Positions 11,563 to 24,054 of a stretch of DNA of 64,000 bases are shown in pieces. The DNA lies in NCBI GenBank assembly GCA_035610365.1, contig CM069433.1, positions 134,804,637 through 134,868,636 of the forward strand, in the 5' to 3' direction. This DNA is from Aquatica leii (Eukaryota; Arthropoda; Insecta; Coleoptera; Lampyridae). The position numbers and the translations under genes are program-made. Position 1 is the stretch's first letter. Each line of letters opens with the position of its first letter. A model generated the notes under the pieces. That model was not told where the DNA came from, made no database searches, and saw only the letters and a program-made list of their open reading frames with translations.

Positions 11563-12286
11563 ATATATTTGACGTTGTTTTAGATTTTTTTTTCTGAGAT
11601 CGTTTGCGACGTCAGCCATTAGGATTTTATTGTTTTTGTTTTCTCATAAATACGTAAAAAAATATAAATTTCTAAACCAAATGTTGACTCTATATAAAGA
11701 GGTAACATTGAACACTATTTTAGTTATTAATGGCTGATGGCAAATTGATATACAAATAGAGTAACGAAAAAGAAGAAATAAGATCAAAAAAATATATAAT
11801 AGTTATATTCTATAAAGTATTAATAACACAACTAGAAATTACATTAAAAATGGTTGGGTATTTAGTCAAAATTGTAGTAAAAATGATAGAACAAAAAACA
11901 GAATAAATAGTTTTCCAGGAATAAACTGGAATACAAAAACTGTTATAAAATTTCCTGTTCCTGTATTTCAACAGGGGTCGCTCAGACGCTTCTGTCGTCT
12001 TAAGCAAATGTCTTTTTGCCGCCTTAACTACATTAAGAAATACATAAATATACCTATTTATTAAATACAGTGTACTGAGTGGCCAGATAAGAATGGAAAG
12101 TGCTGTATCTCAGAAACTATTCGATGTAGAGACTTGTTGTAAAACATTGATATGATGAAAGCGGTCGAAACAAAATCCTGAAAATTATTTGCAGGTTTTC
12201 AAGATGGCCGCTAGAAGGCTTAACTTCTATCTAAAACTTTTAAAGTGATTTTTTACTAAAACACATCTACTAAATGTACACTAATT
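11563..12286. other. Region without gene
   Basis: AT-rich. The 65-codon minus frame at 11810-12007 is not recognised. The stretch 12064-12240 is less AT-rich (AGTGGCCAGATAAGAATGG, CAAGATGGCCGCTAGAAGG) and may be part of a transposon. Confidence 0.45.
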
Positions 12287-12549
12287 AAGATAAGATAAAG
12301 TCAGCGGATAGCTTCACACACTTGTTTACACTAAAATCACGTAGTACAAGATTATTCCCCGTATATTTATGTACACACACGCGCTAACGACTTATTTATT
12401 TCCACTTGAATAATCTTCTTAACACTGCTGTATTCGCATTACGGCAATAACTTACCTACGATTTGTTTCTTCGGTATTTACACACATTTGGAAATCCCTC
12501 TCGAGTGTTTCCTATCTTTCGATATATCTTCTAGAAGATGGATAACAAG
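12287..12549 (-). repeat. LTR fragment, minus orientation
   Basis: Matches the LTR from the AAGATAAGATAAAGTC block to CTTCTAGAAGATGGATAAC, with the 5' start of the LTR and its 3' end missing. It pairs in inverted orientation with the fragment at 12757-13000. Confidence 0.8.
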
Positions 12550-12674
12550 TTTAACTCATGGCTAATAGCAGCGGCGGCGACTTTATGAGAGCTCTGCAAC
12601 TGGGCTACCTTAGAAACGATTTTTCGAGGTGCTAAGCACGTAACAAAACTATCGCTTACCTTATAAATGTGTAT

Positions 12675-12745
12675 ATACAATGTACGCCACTTAATAGAAT
12701 CACATTGGGACTTTTTTTTTTGATAACAATAACCAAATGATAACA
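12675..12745. repeat. Fragment of a TIR element related to that at 50917-51465
   Basis: About 70 bp (CCACTTAATAGAATCACATT, then an ACTTTTTTT run and AACAATAACC) match the left end of the element at 50917. It lies between the two inverted LTR fragments. No right end is found. Confidence 0.65.
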
Positions 12746-12756
12746 ACTTTTTTTTT

Positions 12757-13000
12757 CAAGTTCTATAGCCTTCACGAAGTTTTTGTAAACTTCGAGAACG
12801 TTCACGAAAGAATATAGACGATTCTCGATGGTTCGCCAAAATATATAAATGCGGTACACATAAATCATAAGTCACTTATTTGAGTAATTCGAAGTCGGCA
12901 GTGTTAAGAAAATTATTCAAGTTTAAATAAATAAGTGTCGTGTCGAGATAAATATACGGAGTATAACATTGGACGTGACTTTAATGTAAACAAGTGTGTG
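12757..13000 (+). repeat. LTR fragment, plus orientation
   Basis: A diverged LTR stretch sharing TCGAAGTCGGCAGTGTTAAG, GGACGTGACTTTAATGTAAA and CAAGTGTGTGAAG with the other copies. It ends at the same internal LTR position at which the minus fragment at 12287 begins, so the two are mirror-image remnants. Confidence 0.78.
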
Positions 13001-13044
13001 AAGTGGTTTACAATATTTCAATTAAATTTTTGAGTCTTCTTTTT

Positions 13045-15425
13045 TGGACATCTTGAAAAAGGTGGCGCACAAAAAAAAGAGAAAAGAAAATGAAAATGAT
13101 GAGTGAACAGGAAAAATTATATAAACCAATTTAAAGTTTTTATAAAAGCACAGAAGTTCAGCAAGCCGCTTTAGAAGAACCAAACTAGGTAGGCCTAAAT
13201 TTCGAGAACCATTAGTCCTAGAAGTTGCAGTTGATCCTAGTACTATTGATACCCAGAACACCATAGTTCAAAAAGTGTAATTAACGTAAGTGAAAAAAAG
13301 AATATTTTTGTACGGTCAAAATTAGACCAGTTGCAGATGTTTTTTAAATTTCATCCGGTACAACCGTATGACATAAATAATCTATCTTTTAATGCTAATT
13401 CGCTTTTTAAAAGGTCGGATGATCAAGTTCGGACTTGGTTGTCATATTATATTAAAGAAAAATCATTATTTTGTACAATGTGTTTGGCGTACAGTAAAGA
13501 GTCAAATGTGTTTACTAGTGGACTAAAAAATACTTTAGTTAAGCATGTGTATTGGTCTAAATTGGAACACGAACAGTTTCGTGCACACATTAAATGTGAT
13601 GATGCCCATTTTATTAATTCTAAGAACATAGATATTTCCTCTTTTATGAAAAAAATGAAATGTTCCTAGTGAGCAAGTAAAACAAAAAGAGACATAGTTT
13701 TAAGAGTTATTGAGGTAATAAAAACTATTGGCAAATGCGGGACGGCTTACAGGGGTCATCCTAACGAAAATATAAAAGTTGATTCTCTTTTAAGTACCCA
13801 TATCAATAATGTAATTAAAGAAAAGAAAAATCTCATGATGCTACCAAAACAAGAGGATATTTAGTTTCATTTTTAAGAAAAACTACAATCAATTCAATTA
13901 CAGGAATAAAACAACTGATAAAAATCAATATTTTGCAGAAAGTAAATGACGCTGAATGTATTCCATTCAAATTGATGCAACCCAAGATATTTCGGTAATC
14001 GATCAAGCATTATTTCTCATTAGATTTGTAGGCGACACAGTGTACTAAACCTTATTAACCATAAAAAACACACATTCCACTAACGGACCAGCTCTCTTTG
14101 AGTTAGTTCGAGATGAGTTACAAAAACATAATACTAATTGAAACTATAGTGTTGGCAGTAGCACTGGCGGGGCCGCTAATATACAAGGTTAGTTAAAAAA
14201 TTCAAATCCTGACCATTTACATATGTGGTGCCATAACCACATTTTCAATTTACTAGTTACAGATATTTCGCAAAAACCAAATGATTGTTTTTCTTTATTT
14301 GGATAATTAAATTTTTTTTTGAAGAATATCATACGAAGATGGATAAGTGGCGAGATAAAACTTCGCGTACAGTTTTCAAAATTTAATGCTGTTTTAAAAA
14401 TTTTTGGGCATTGTGGTGATCCAACTGAGGCTCTTCATGTTCATGTTCAACTTATGTAAATTCAATAATAAAATACGAAACTGTTTTAACTGCGAATTTG
14501 CATTTAAAAATATTTCACCATGTTTCTCCAATTTCAAAATAATTACTGCTCTACATTTAATTACAGCTCAGTCAATGATAAATGAGACAAAAAAATTCAT
14601 TAGCCAATATAAACAGAGATTTTGAAAATTTGAAAGAAACAAGCAACAACGTCGTTCAAAGGGCAAATTACAAACTTGATATCATTTGTGATTATTCGGT
14701 AAACAGTAAAATGGAACCAATGAGAATTCGCAAGAAAAAAGTTATATCAGGTGAATTTGCTGAGCAATCTGTGATTAACGATCCACTGGAAAATTTTAAA
14801 ATAGATGTATATAATGTGGTTTTGGACACTATAGTCAGTAGTTTAAAAATTGGTTTACGAAAAATAAAAATATATATTCTATTGTAGCAGCATTTGAGCC
14901 CAAGCGATTCGGCAATTTTCAGGAAAATATACATTGCAATAAAGTTTTTCTAATAAGTTAATCCCAATATTAATAAAATTTGACCAAAATATTTCATTAT
15001 CTCACTTAAGACTAGAGCTATTAGATTTTGCAAGAAATTGGCCGCGCGTTAACGAATCTGTGCCTGATCAATTAAATATAAAGGATTTTTTAGATGATAA
15101 TACTTTCCAGAAATGCTAATCATGTAAAGAATGCATTCTTTGATGTTATATTTTATTGCATCAGTATACAATTCATTTTCGTCTGCTTATAAAAATCTGT
15201 TTCTCGGTTACAAATATTTGTTAACGCTATTTGTAACTTCTGTTGCCTGTAAGAGAAGCTTTTCTAAGTTGAAGATAATTAAGCACAGAGGTTAAGGAAC
15301 AGTTTAACGCATGAACATTTAGAAACATGAATCAAATATAATATCTAATATAAGTAATGCTAGAATTGTAGATGCATTATCTGAAAGAAGCGAAACAATG
15401 TCAAAGATATTAAAATACTAGTCCA
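13045..15425 (+). pseudogene. hAT-superfamily transposase relic (ZMYM1/TTF-type)
   Basis: A nearly full-length but heavily broken hAT transposase. In order: a basic lysine-rich N-terminus (13060-13100); a TTF-type zinc-finger region in an open 112-codon frame (13331-13669: FKFHPVQPYDIN, WLSYY, LFCTMCLAYS, HEQFRAH); the RHF-like stretch IKTIGKCGTAYRGH (about 13725); IDATQDISVIDQALFLIRFV (about 13970-14030), matching the first catalytic aspartate region; a glycine-rich segment then NPDHLHMWCHNHIFNLL (about 14205-14255); a helical region in the open frame 14582-14887 with RIRKKK; and the C-terminal dimerisation signature ERSFSKLKIIKH (about 15256). Stops and frameshifts separate the blocks, so it is dead. 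I could not define terminal repeats or an 8-bp duplication. Confidence 0.87.
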
Positions 15426-15892
15426 AAAGCCAAGAGGCAGTCTGTCCCTGCACGCACGACTTGATATAAAACAAACCAAGTTAACTATAATTTATTTTTT
15501 AATGCTATAATTAAGTTACTAAAATTTAGGTTTTTTTAATTATCCACATCAATTGTTATTTAAAAAGTACTCAAATAGTTATTGCATCACTAGTCCAGAA
15601 AGTGCTATTTTGCGAGTAGGATCATATTTGTTTTGTATTGAATACTCGCAAGATACTTTTAGGACGTGTGATACAAAAAATTCTTTGTGCTAACTTTTAT
15701 AGTATAAATTTGTTAAAAACCGTTATTTGAGTTTTAATTTTTAATAAAATTTAATAACATGTTGATAAAACTGAAACCTGTAACGACATAATTCAATTAT
15801 TTTTGAAATTAATTTGACAACTATATATGATTTCATTGCAATGTAACTTATATAAAAATAAAACTATTATTGCTTTTTGCAATTGGAAGATA

Positions 15893-16477
15893 CAGTAAGA
15901 CCCCGCTTAACGCTGTTTCGGTTTAGCGCTCTTTTGTTTCAACCCGGTGATTCCCCGAAGTTGCTCGCAGCACTACGGGGATTCCCCGAAATTGTACGCA
16001 GCGCTAGTTTCCAAATATGTACATAACATATCTAAAACAGCGTATGTATGTACATACAATAAACTGATACACTGCAAAAGGTAGATAAGTGATTATGACA
16101 ACACAAGAAAGAGATAACGGTAACGGCCACCGTCGATTTGGCTGATCTGACTAAAAATCTGATGATAAAATAAACAAGTTCAAATGTTGAGTTGGTATAC
16201 ATATGTTTATCTCTTAGTTTATTTTTGCTCATTCAACATAAAATTGTTAAAAGCTACTAACTTTAATTAAATCAGCATTACATTTTACATATGTTGATTA
16301 AAATGTTTGGTTTCATTTTTATTAAAAAAACATAATTATTAAATTTAATACACCAATTCTCTATACATCTTCCCTTAACCCCATTATTTACATGTTAAGA
16401 TAGCCTCTTTTAGCGCTATTTCGCATTATGCTCTACTTTGATGGAACGTATCCTACGCGTTAAGCGGAGTCTTACTG
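15893..16477. mobile_element. Non-autonomous Tigger/pogo-like TIR element
   Basis: A 585-bp element starting CAGTAAGACCCCGCTTAACG and ending with the inverse CGTTAAGCGGAGTCTTACTG (one mismatch in the outer 20 bp). TA flanks both sides (15891-15892, 16478-16479), the duplication expected for the Tc1/mariner/pogo superfamily. Near the left end the string GATTCCCCGAA followed by CGCAGC occurs twice about 40 bp apart (15950-16010). No transposase is encoded; the 66-codon minus frame at 16032-16232 is incidental. Confidence 0.88.
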
Positions 16478-16929
16478 TAAAAGCAAAATTATTATATTTG
16501 TTTAAAAAAAATTTGTTAGTGTTATTCTAAACAATAACACAGATAATGATGTGTTACTAAATCTGACAAAATGACAGATGACGTTTACTTAATTAATTAG
16601 TGCCAACTTCTAGTTATAGGCCAAAAAAGTTAAATTTCCGGCCGATTATACCTGTAAAACATATCAAAACAGACGGAGCACAGAAAAACAATGTTTTTAT
16701 GAAATGATAAATAAACGAGTATGTGCAAGTAACTCGACAACAAAAACAAATGTAGTATTAGGGTTCGCATTTGTATTTATACATAAAAATCATAAAATTT
16801 GTCTACTTTTTTGGAAAGAATTTTTTGTCTTTAGATTAGCTTTTTGCGCTTTTTTCTCTCTTTATTCGTATTTGCAAGCCAGTCTGTACAATTCTCAGAA
16901 TTGTACGTACACTAAGAGCAAACTGGGAC
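16478..16929. other. Region without gene
   Basis: No gene. The 82-codon frame at 16704-16952 is phenylalanine-rich and crosses into the neighbouring transposon end, so it is rejected. Confidence 0.5.
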
Positions 16930-17804
16930 TGGGAGACTGTAGCGGTGACTAGTATTTCCAATAACTATTATTTTGTAACAGTTATTAATATGGAACAATA
17001 ACTTGTTACCAACGTTGTAAAATAACAGTTATTTAATAACAACTTTACAAAAAGCGTTCTTGGTTTTCTTTAGTATTTTGTTCTTACATTACGTTTGCTA
17101 CATACTACTATTCTTACCTAACCTAGTACGTACTGTTGAATAACAAGTGATAACCCAGAAGATTTATGGTCTATGGGATTAAAACAAAGTACTCACGAAA
17201 TAGTTAGTTTTATTTATGTATTTATGTTTAGTTTTGTGTCAACTTAAAACTTAATGTATATGTATACAACAAATGTTTTGAAAACCATTACATTCTGTTT
17301 TATAATTTATTGCTTCATCCTAAATTGCGTTTTACTAATGATTTTACTAAGAAAACCGCACGTAACTTATGGTTTTACCGGTTTTACAGTGCATTAATAA
17401 ACTTTTTTATAAACAAAATAGCACATATTACTAGTATGTTAGGTTAATAGGTATTTAAATTTAAACGCATTCTTTTTCTAATAAGACAGCTCCCACAGGT
17501 GAAACAACTACCTAACAAACAAACGGGAGATTCCTTGTGTAAGTAATTGCAACATACGTAACATGAACAAAATACTATGGAAATAATGTAAATAAGATTG
17601 AAAATATAAATCTAAAAACAAGAATATTTTTTTATGTAGTAATTAATGACTAACACATGGATATTGGGTAGAATAGGTATGTCTGTACCTACTGTAACAA
17701 CTGTTACTAAAATAACTGCTATTTGGAACTGTTACTCCGTAGTAATAATAACAACTTGTTACTGTTTCTGAAAAAAGGAACAGTTCGCCATCCCTATGGG
17801 AGAA
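16930..17804. mobile_element. hAT-type non-autonomous element
   Basis: The ends TAGCGGTGACTAGTATTTCC (from 16940) and, inverted, GGAACAGTTCGCCATCCCTA (ending 17796) form short imperfect TIRs. The flanks TGGGAGAC and TGGGAGAA are a 7/8 match and suggest an 8-bp hAT duplication. Both subterminal regions are filled with AACAGTTA/GTAACAGTT motifs, as hAT transposase-binding arrays often are. No coding capacity. Confidence 0.68.
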
Positions 17805-18267
17805 TCACGATGGCTTTTATGATTAGATAAACAACTTAGTTATCATTACTTACTTCAACGTCACAACGCTTAACGTCACTATCTACAAAGAATACAGATA
17901 ATTGCAATACACTAATGCTATATACATCAGCTAAAATTAATATTTACGTTGTAGGTATGTAGGCACGACGCTATCCCGAGTATTGAAGTAACACAGAGTA
18001 TTTTTATTTTCTTGAACCCCAATAAATATAAATAATTTTTATATGTAAGTTTTTTACATTTTCATTTAGCAAATTTTTAAGACTAACTGAGAGATTTACG
18101 TTTACGCTATTTTTTAGCTACTTCATGGTTCACAGTAACTTGGAAATGTCAATGAGACTAAAAGTTACGGAAATAATGTATTTTAACAAAGTCAGGGAAT
18201 TTACTTGGAAAAATCAAAAATATAAAAATATCAAATCTATGGGTGTCTTTCTTATAGTAAGATCAAG
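17805..18267. other. Region without gene
   Basis: AT-rich; nothing recognised. Confidence 0.5.
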
Positions 18268-18455
18268 ATCGGAAGACACCAGCGCAGAAACGCATTTTTA
18301 AATTAGAAAAAGATGCAGTAACCATATGAGAAAGATAAAAATATTACAGTACATACTAAAAACATTTACTGGAAATTACTTCAGTTTTTTGCTGTTTGTA
18401 ACTTGGGTTTTACACTCTGACGTCACATTTTTCGCGCAGCTTGGTGTCTTCCGAT
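18268..18455. mobile_element. Short TIR element (188 bp)
   Basis: ATCGGAAGACACCA at the left is matched by TGGTGTCTTCCGAT at the right, a perfect 14-bp inverted pair, with GCGCAG-type extension just inside each end. A further partial GGTGTCTTTC lies at 18242. No clear target duplication, so the family is open. Confidence 0.55.
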
Positions 18456-19564
18456 ATTAAACCTACTTAGCGTAGATTTTTTGCCGTAAACGACGTTAGA
18501 TATTGTTAGTTTGTGTTTTCTAATGTTTATCTTGTAGGTTATTTAAGCGATTCAAGATAATATAATAATAAATAACATTCTGGCCCGTTTAGTTAAGTAT
18601 CTGAAGATAAGGTTAAAATTACTGAGTAACATCAAAGAAAATACGGAAAAAGGTCATGAAAACATGAAAAAAATATATACTATATCTTTGTAGCCAATAA
18701 ACTATCTTGGTTTCGTAATATAAGAAATAAAGCAATTGTCTTAGTTTAATAAAATTTCAACTCATATAAATTAAAAATAAATTTTTAACAATTCTATCAT
18801 TTTATAAGCAGTTTTTATATGTTATGAGAAGTGCATTTATTTCAGTAACAACCAGTGGCGTACCCAGACTGATATCATGGAGTAGAATGAACAGTAATAA
18901 AACTCGAGTCAAATTAAAATTACAACGGTACAACTTTTTGATTACAAAAAGAGTAATTCGTTTTGCGAAAGAAACTCAAATTGAAAAAAAAAGCGTTGAA
19001 AAAATTTAAAGTAATTGTATGAGATGTTAACTCTGCTAAATATTATTCGTTAGGTAATAGTGAATGCAACTTCAGATTTGTCATGCGTGAATCAACTATT
19101 AATTACTGTTCGCTACTGTTCCATGGAAAATGAAGAATAAATACAAAGAAATTTTTAGGTTTTGTCTCTTCAGCTTTCTAGGAGGTGGTTACTAATTTTC
19201 TTACAGAAAACCCATTGGATTTAAAATATTGTCGAGCTTAATTTTAGGGCTACGCGAGTAAAGGTGCGTTTCCACCGAAAAGAATAAACAGGAGCAATTA
19301 CTTGCATGCACTTTTTTGAATTTGCTCGCGAGCATAGGCTTTGCTCATATTCGCGAATGATCTGGGTGTGATGAACATAAAAGTTAAGTTAAAAATGGAA
19401 AAATACATTATATCAATTAGTTAAACATAAGTATTTTGATTAAGCGAAATATCACACACAAGTAAGTGCTTACTTTTGTGAATTAGATTAAGGTTGTTTA
19501 TTTTGATACACTTATTCTAAATTAAATATTTTCTTAGAAGTTCAAACAACCTTCACATTTTAAC
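18456..19564. other. Region without gene
   Basis: AT-rich; no coding pattern. The 61-codon frame at 18824-19009 includes CCAGTGGCGTACCCAG, a string typical of transposon ends, and is not a gene. Near 19265 GGTGCGTTTCCACCG and the GCTCGCGAGC block may be the end of another DNA element. Confidence 0.45.
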
Positions 19565-20260
19565 CAGGAACATTGCCCGGGATAACGCAGTCGGCAGTAC
19601 CATAGTTAAAAGGTTACTTAAAAAAGAGCGGCTTTATTCTTACAAAGTCCAACTTGTTCAGAAGCTGAATGAAGACGACTTTGACCGTCGACTCAAGTTC
19701 TGTGAAGAATTGATGGATGGAATTCGAGGAGAATCTAGATTTTCTGAACAACGTGTGGTTTAGTGACGAAGCAACTTTTACGATCAATGGTGAAGTAAAT
19801 AGCCATAATTGTAGATACTTGTCATGCGAAAATCCTATTAGAAAACCGTGTTCTGGGACCTGTCTTTTTGGAGGAAAATTTGAATGGTAAAAGATATTTA
19901 GATTTCTTAAGATTCGAGCTAGTACCAACATTGGCAGAATTGTTTCCGGATGAAATACAGTCCAGGCGCACTTCACCCGGTTTTCACAAGATGGCGCTCC
20001 CTCACATTTTGCTCGAGATGTTAGGAAGTGCCTCAATAAAGTTTTTTCGGGCAGATGAATAGAACAAAGGGAAACAATTGAATGGCCTGCCCACTCACCC
20101 GATTTTACACACTAGAGTCATGTAAAGTCTAGAGTTTATTTAAGTAAGCCCCATGACTTCAATCAGCTTAAAAACCGGATTCATGTGGAAGTGCAAATCG
20201 TCCGTCTTGACCAGTGCCTAATCGCCAAAGGCAAACAGTTTAAACATCTCCGGTGATCAT
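19565..20260 (+). pseudogene. Mariner/IS630-type transposase relic (DDE_3)
   Basis: The C-terminal two thirds of a mariner-like transposase, the enzyme that cuts and joins its element at TA sites. Readable in successive frames: SYKVQLVQKLNEDDFDRRLK with FCEEL; then VWFSDEATFTINGEVNSHNC (about 19750) with the first catalytic aspartate; LEENLNGKRYL, FELVPTLAELFPDEIQ; QDGAPSHFARDVRKCLN (about 19985) with the second aspartate; then IEWPAHSPDF (about 20070), after which the third catalytic segment is lost; QLKNRI remains near 20170. At least three frameshifts. The helix-turn-helix N-terminus is missing here, but a fragment of that part of a similar protein lies at 45880-46375. Confidence 0.87.
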
Positions 20261-21746
20261 TAGCTGACTTATTATACATTTGATTACTTTGTTACAGAAA
20301 TAAAATTTGTGTGAAATTTTTTTTAAAACTTGTTATGCATTCTAGAAAGGAAAAAAGTAACGCATGGATTGTTTTTTATTTGGGATTTGAATTTACATTG
20401 ATAAGAGCTTTCCATTTAATTTTTTTTACAAAACCGACTTGTGCGATAGATTTCTCCAAAAACAATTATTTTATTTTATTTTAATGATGATGAATTTTGT
20501 TCTAGATTTTTAGACCAAACTGTATATTTTTTGGCGATGTATATCTATAAGAATTTTTTTCTTACTTTAGTGTATGCTTCTACATTTTTAAATATCTATT
20601 ATCAGACTTTTGGATTTTTCTAGATTTTGGATAATTTCTCTTACTTAATTTTTTATCTTAAATATTAAAAAAAAAAGATTTTGTTTGTTTGTTTTTCTTC
20701 AAAATTCCTTGATGTTTATTTATTTTTTTTTAATTACAATTTATACTTGGGTTTATGCTTGTTTAGTTTACTACTGTGATTCTTACTAAGAGCTTTATGC
20801 AACGTCTATCATGCCTTTAAACAGTAATGTTTTTTAGCAGTATAGTAAGTACAATCTTTTAAATTTCGTCTACAGGTTAAATTTATTTATAAAAAAAATT
20901 ACTCAAGGTGCTTAGAAAATATGAATATATAAAAACAAAAAAAAAATTCATACTGTTGTCTTGGTTAGTCATTTGTATTCCTAAAAATCGTATTTGAATA
21001 AAAAAGTTATTGATCATTTCCTAATGTTTTGCAAAGTTTTTATCAGTTTAAATTTTAATTATTTTTGACTTGAAACGAACGTTTATTGGTGTTTATAAAT
21101 TGTATTGTTAAAATCATATAATTAAAAACTATATGCGGCTTAAATAAATGTAAAATAAAAACAGCAGCATCTTAGAGGATTAAATTACTAGGTATTCTTT
21201 CTATTATTGCGCGACCCTAAAATTAGCGCTTTTTTTGTATCACTATCGATGGAGATATTGAATATAAAAACTCGGTTTATGAAATTTAATTGATTCTACA
21301 TTTGTGCATAGCTAAACTCAACACACAATAAAAATTTCTGAAGATTTCTGAAATGTTTAAGATAAAAGCCTTTCGCTCGATTACTGGTTTTCACAACATT
21401 TATTTTAACAATATTTAGTTATTGTTATTGGTTACGTTCTATTGAAAAAATTGCATATTTAGACAACGAATTTAAATTGTACGTGTTTAAAATTTACAAA
21501 AATTTTAAAACTTCCTATTGTTTTAGTGTCTGTGAAACTTTACATATTGTCAAATTAAAAACTAAACTGTGTGAATTAAACTTTACATTATTAAACACCG
21601 CGTAACCTCATAAAATTATTGCGTTTTAGAATATTACGCTTCTGTTGTGTTTCATGCTATTAGGTAGTATTTCGATGTTTATTTTGAAGTTCTGACCTTT
21701 CGTTCGGTCGACATAGTTTTTAGAATTGAAATATTTTTTTGTTTTT
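20261..21746. other. AT-rich region without gene
   Basis: Poly-A and poly-T runs and short frames only; nothing recognised. Confidence 0.5.
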
Positions 21747-22487
21747 ACTTTCCTATAAGAAAAGTATAGCGATCGTAATTTTTTTGCTTAATTTTACGTT
21801 TCAAGGTAAAAATGTATTTTTGACAAAAATAGTTGGGTGTCTGTGTGTGTGTAACAATGTACCCACGATAACTCTTGAACCAAAAGTCCTAGTAATAAAG
21901 AAACCGGAATTATTTTTGCAGTTTCTTATAAAGATAATTCTTCTTAACAATTTATTCAAATAAAAATGTTTCTAACATTAACAGTTTATTAGATATTTGA
22001 TTTATAATTTAAAGTAAATTCTATATATAATCTAGTTTCGAATCCTGCCTGCGTCTTTTTTTTTAGAAAAAAATTCCATATTTTAAAGGGGAAGCAAGAT
22101 ATGTTAAAAAAATAATTTTATTTGATTTGCTAAAGGGAAAAGTAATATCGAAGCGCACAAATATAGGGTTTAATCGACAACATAAGCTCAATTTGCCATA
22201 TTTCGGTTATATCTTAATGAAATCGAGGAGAAAAATTTTAAAAAAATTATAGGTCAATAGTCAATACAAACGTGTACATATCATTTTAAAGTGGGTAGGA
22301 TGAAAAATTTTTTAAACAAAAATTGTCTAATGTGTAATACCTACTTAAGTACTTTTACTATTATTTCTTTTAAGCAAATAAAATTATAAATCTAAGTTTT
22401 CTTTTGACTTGGATATTTTTCTTCAATTTAATGAAAAATATGTAGAAATTTCTTATAGGAAAGTCGTGTGGTAACCACGCCAGTTTT
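21747..22487 (+). repeat. Dispersed repeat family A, most complete copy
   Basis: Runs from ACTTTCCTATAAGAAA to the inverted TTTCTTATAGGAAAGT and a following GTGGTAACCACGCC. In between are the family's landmarks in order: AGCGATCG, TTTTACGTTTCAAGG, the GTGTCTGTGTGTGTG stretch, CCACGATAACTCTTG, AACAATTTATTCAAATAA, and the B-box-like TTTCGAATCCTGCCTGCG (about 22036). The frame 21739-21963 is internal to the repeat. Confidence 0.72.
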
Positions 22488-23320
22488 TTTACACGAATTG
22501 TACGCTTCTACGGAAACAAGTTGTGGTTTTTTTGTATGTATTTAGAGTGGTATTTAGAATTATTTTGTGTATGTTTTTATTGATTATTAGAGATATCTTT
22601 TATTTTTTACATTTGAACTATAGTACCAAATTTCACATCATATAGTTACGTTTTGTTTCCGAAAAATGTTCGAAGGTTAAAGAAAATGAAGAAAACTTCT
22701 GGAAGCGATAAGAAGACAACATTCCGGATATAAATAGAACATACAACAAAAGAGGGAATTCATCATCAGCGCAAATGCAGTTTAGTGACGTTTACGTTAT
22801 CGTATCGCATGTGTGAACGTTTTTTTAAATTAGCCAGGGATTAGCCCTAATGAAAATAGTAACATCTAGATAGTCATAGACTCTCGGTAGATAACAAAAT
22901 TGTAGAACAGCAATTGAAAATTTGTAATTATATTATTTATTACATTATGTGATTGTTAGTATATTTTTTACATCTTTTTCTGTAGCGGTAATAATTTCCT
23001 TATGTAAAATTATTACTATTTATCAGTAGTAATAGGTAAAAATGACATTAATTAACAGTAATATTTATCAGCATGTTTTTTTTATTCAACTGATCATTTG
23101 ATGGTGTACACGTGTCGTATTGTATTACACTTTTTTTGAATTTTGCTGTTTTTGTTTTTTATATTTTAAATTCAAAATTGAGTTATTGCTATCAATTACT
23201 TTTTAACCTTCACAGTTTAATTTATTTGGTTTTTAAATGAAATATTTAAAGTAATAACGGTTAAAACAGTGTTTAATTGTTTAATTATAAAAATTAAAAA
23301 TTGACTTTGCAAAGTTTATA
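22488..23320. other. Region without gene; possible old LTR promoter remnant
   Basis: No gene. Around 22660-22740 a stretch with TTCTGGAAGC, GATATAAATAG and purine-rich spacing looks like a promoter with GAA/TTC pairs and a TATA box, similar in style to the window's LTRs but not alignable by eye. Confidence 0.35.
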
Positions 23321-24054
23321 CATTGCACGCCGCTTATTAGAATCAGGGATAATGTTATCAGTCGGATAATGTTATTATTTTAATGAGAACGGGCTGGACG
23401 ATGCTACTACATAGAAAAAAACATCTTTTATAGTAATCATGATTTCGATTTGTTATCAATTTTTTTCTCAGGTTTGTTTTTATACAGAAATAATAACCTA
23501 CTTTGCATACATTTTTAGCTGAATTTTCTTAATGTGCATGCTTACAGTGAAAAATATTTGCAGTGTTATTAAGTATTTTAACAGAGCCACGTAACATTAC
23601 TTCGTTTAAACATCTGTAAATACGTTATCTTCACGTTATTCATTTTTAGCGTATTTGGGAATAATGTGCAGCTCTTACAATAATAACTTAACTTAACTAC
23701 GTCTTATGTGATAACGTCATTTTGTATTTATTTTTATTTTTAGTGACAACAAATTACTGAGAAGAAATATGTAGTTTTTAGAACAGTAAATTAACAGTCA
23801 GAACATTTTTAAAAATTTTTTTTTAATAACGATGTCAATAAACTTTAATGCAACTTGTTGGTAAACTTCGATTTATTTACCTCAGAATTTTAAATGTTTT
23901 ATTAGAACTTTCATTTTGACATTTTTTACTGTATTGATACTACAATAATAAACATTTATTTGTTTGTTTTTTTAATATTGGATTTTGTTATCCTTCGGTA
24001 ATTGTTATTAATAACCTTAAGCCCTAAAGCGATTGTATTAAGCGACATGCACTG
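23321..24054. mobile_element. TIR element of the CAxTGCACG family (734 bp)
   Basis: Starts CATTGCACGCCGCTTATTAG and ends, inverted, ATTAAGCGACATGCACTG, with TA on both sides (23319-23320 and 24055-24056). It belongs with the element at 50917-51465 and the fragments at 12675 and 62006 by its end sequence. TA duplication and CAG/CTG-type ends indicate the Tc1/mariner/pogo superfamily. No transposase frame. Confidence 0.78.

Noticed and set aside
13022-13264. An 80-codon minus frame with hydrophobic stretch
   Set aside because: Antisense to the N-terminal part of the hAT relic; the plus strand carries the recognisable protein.
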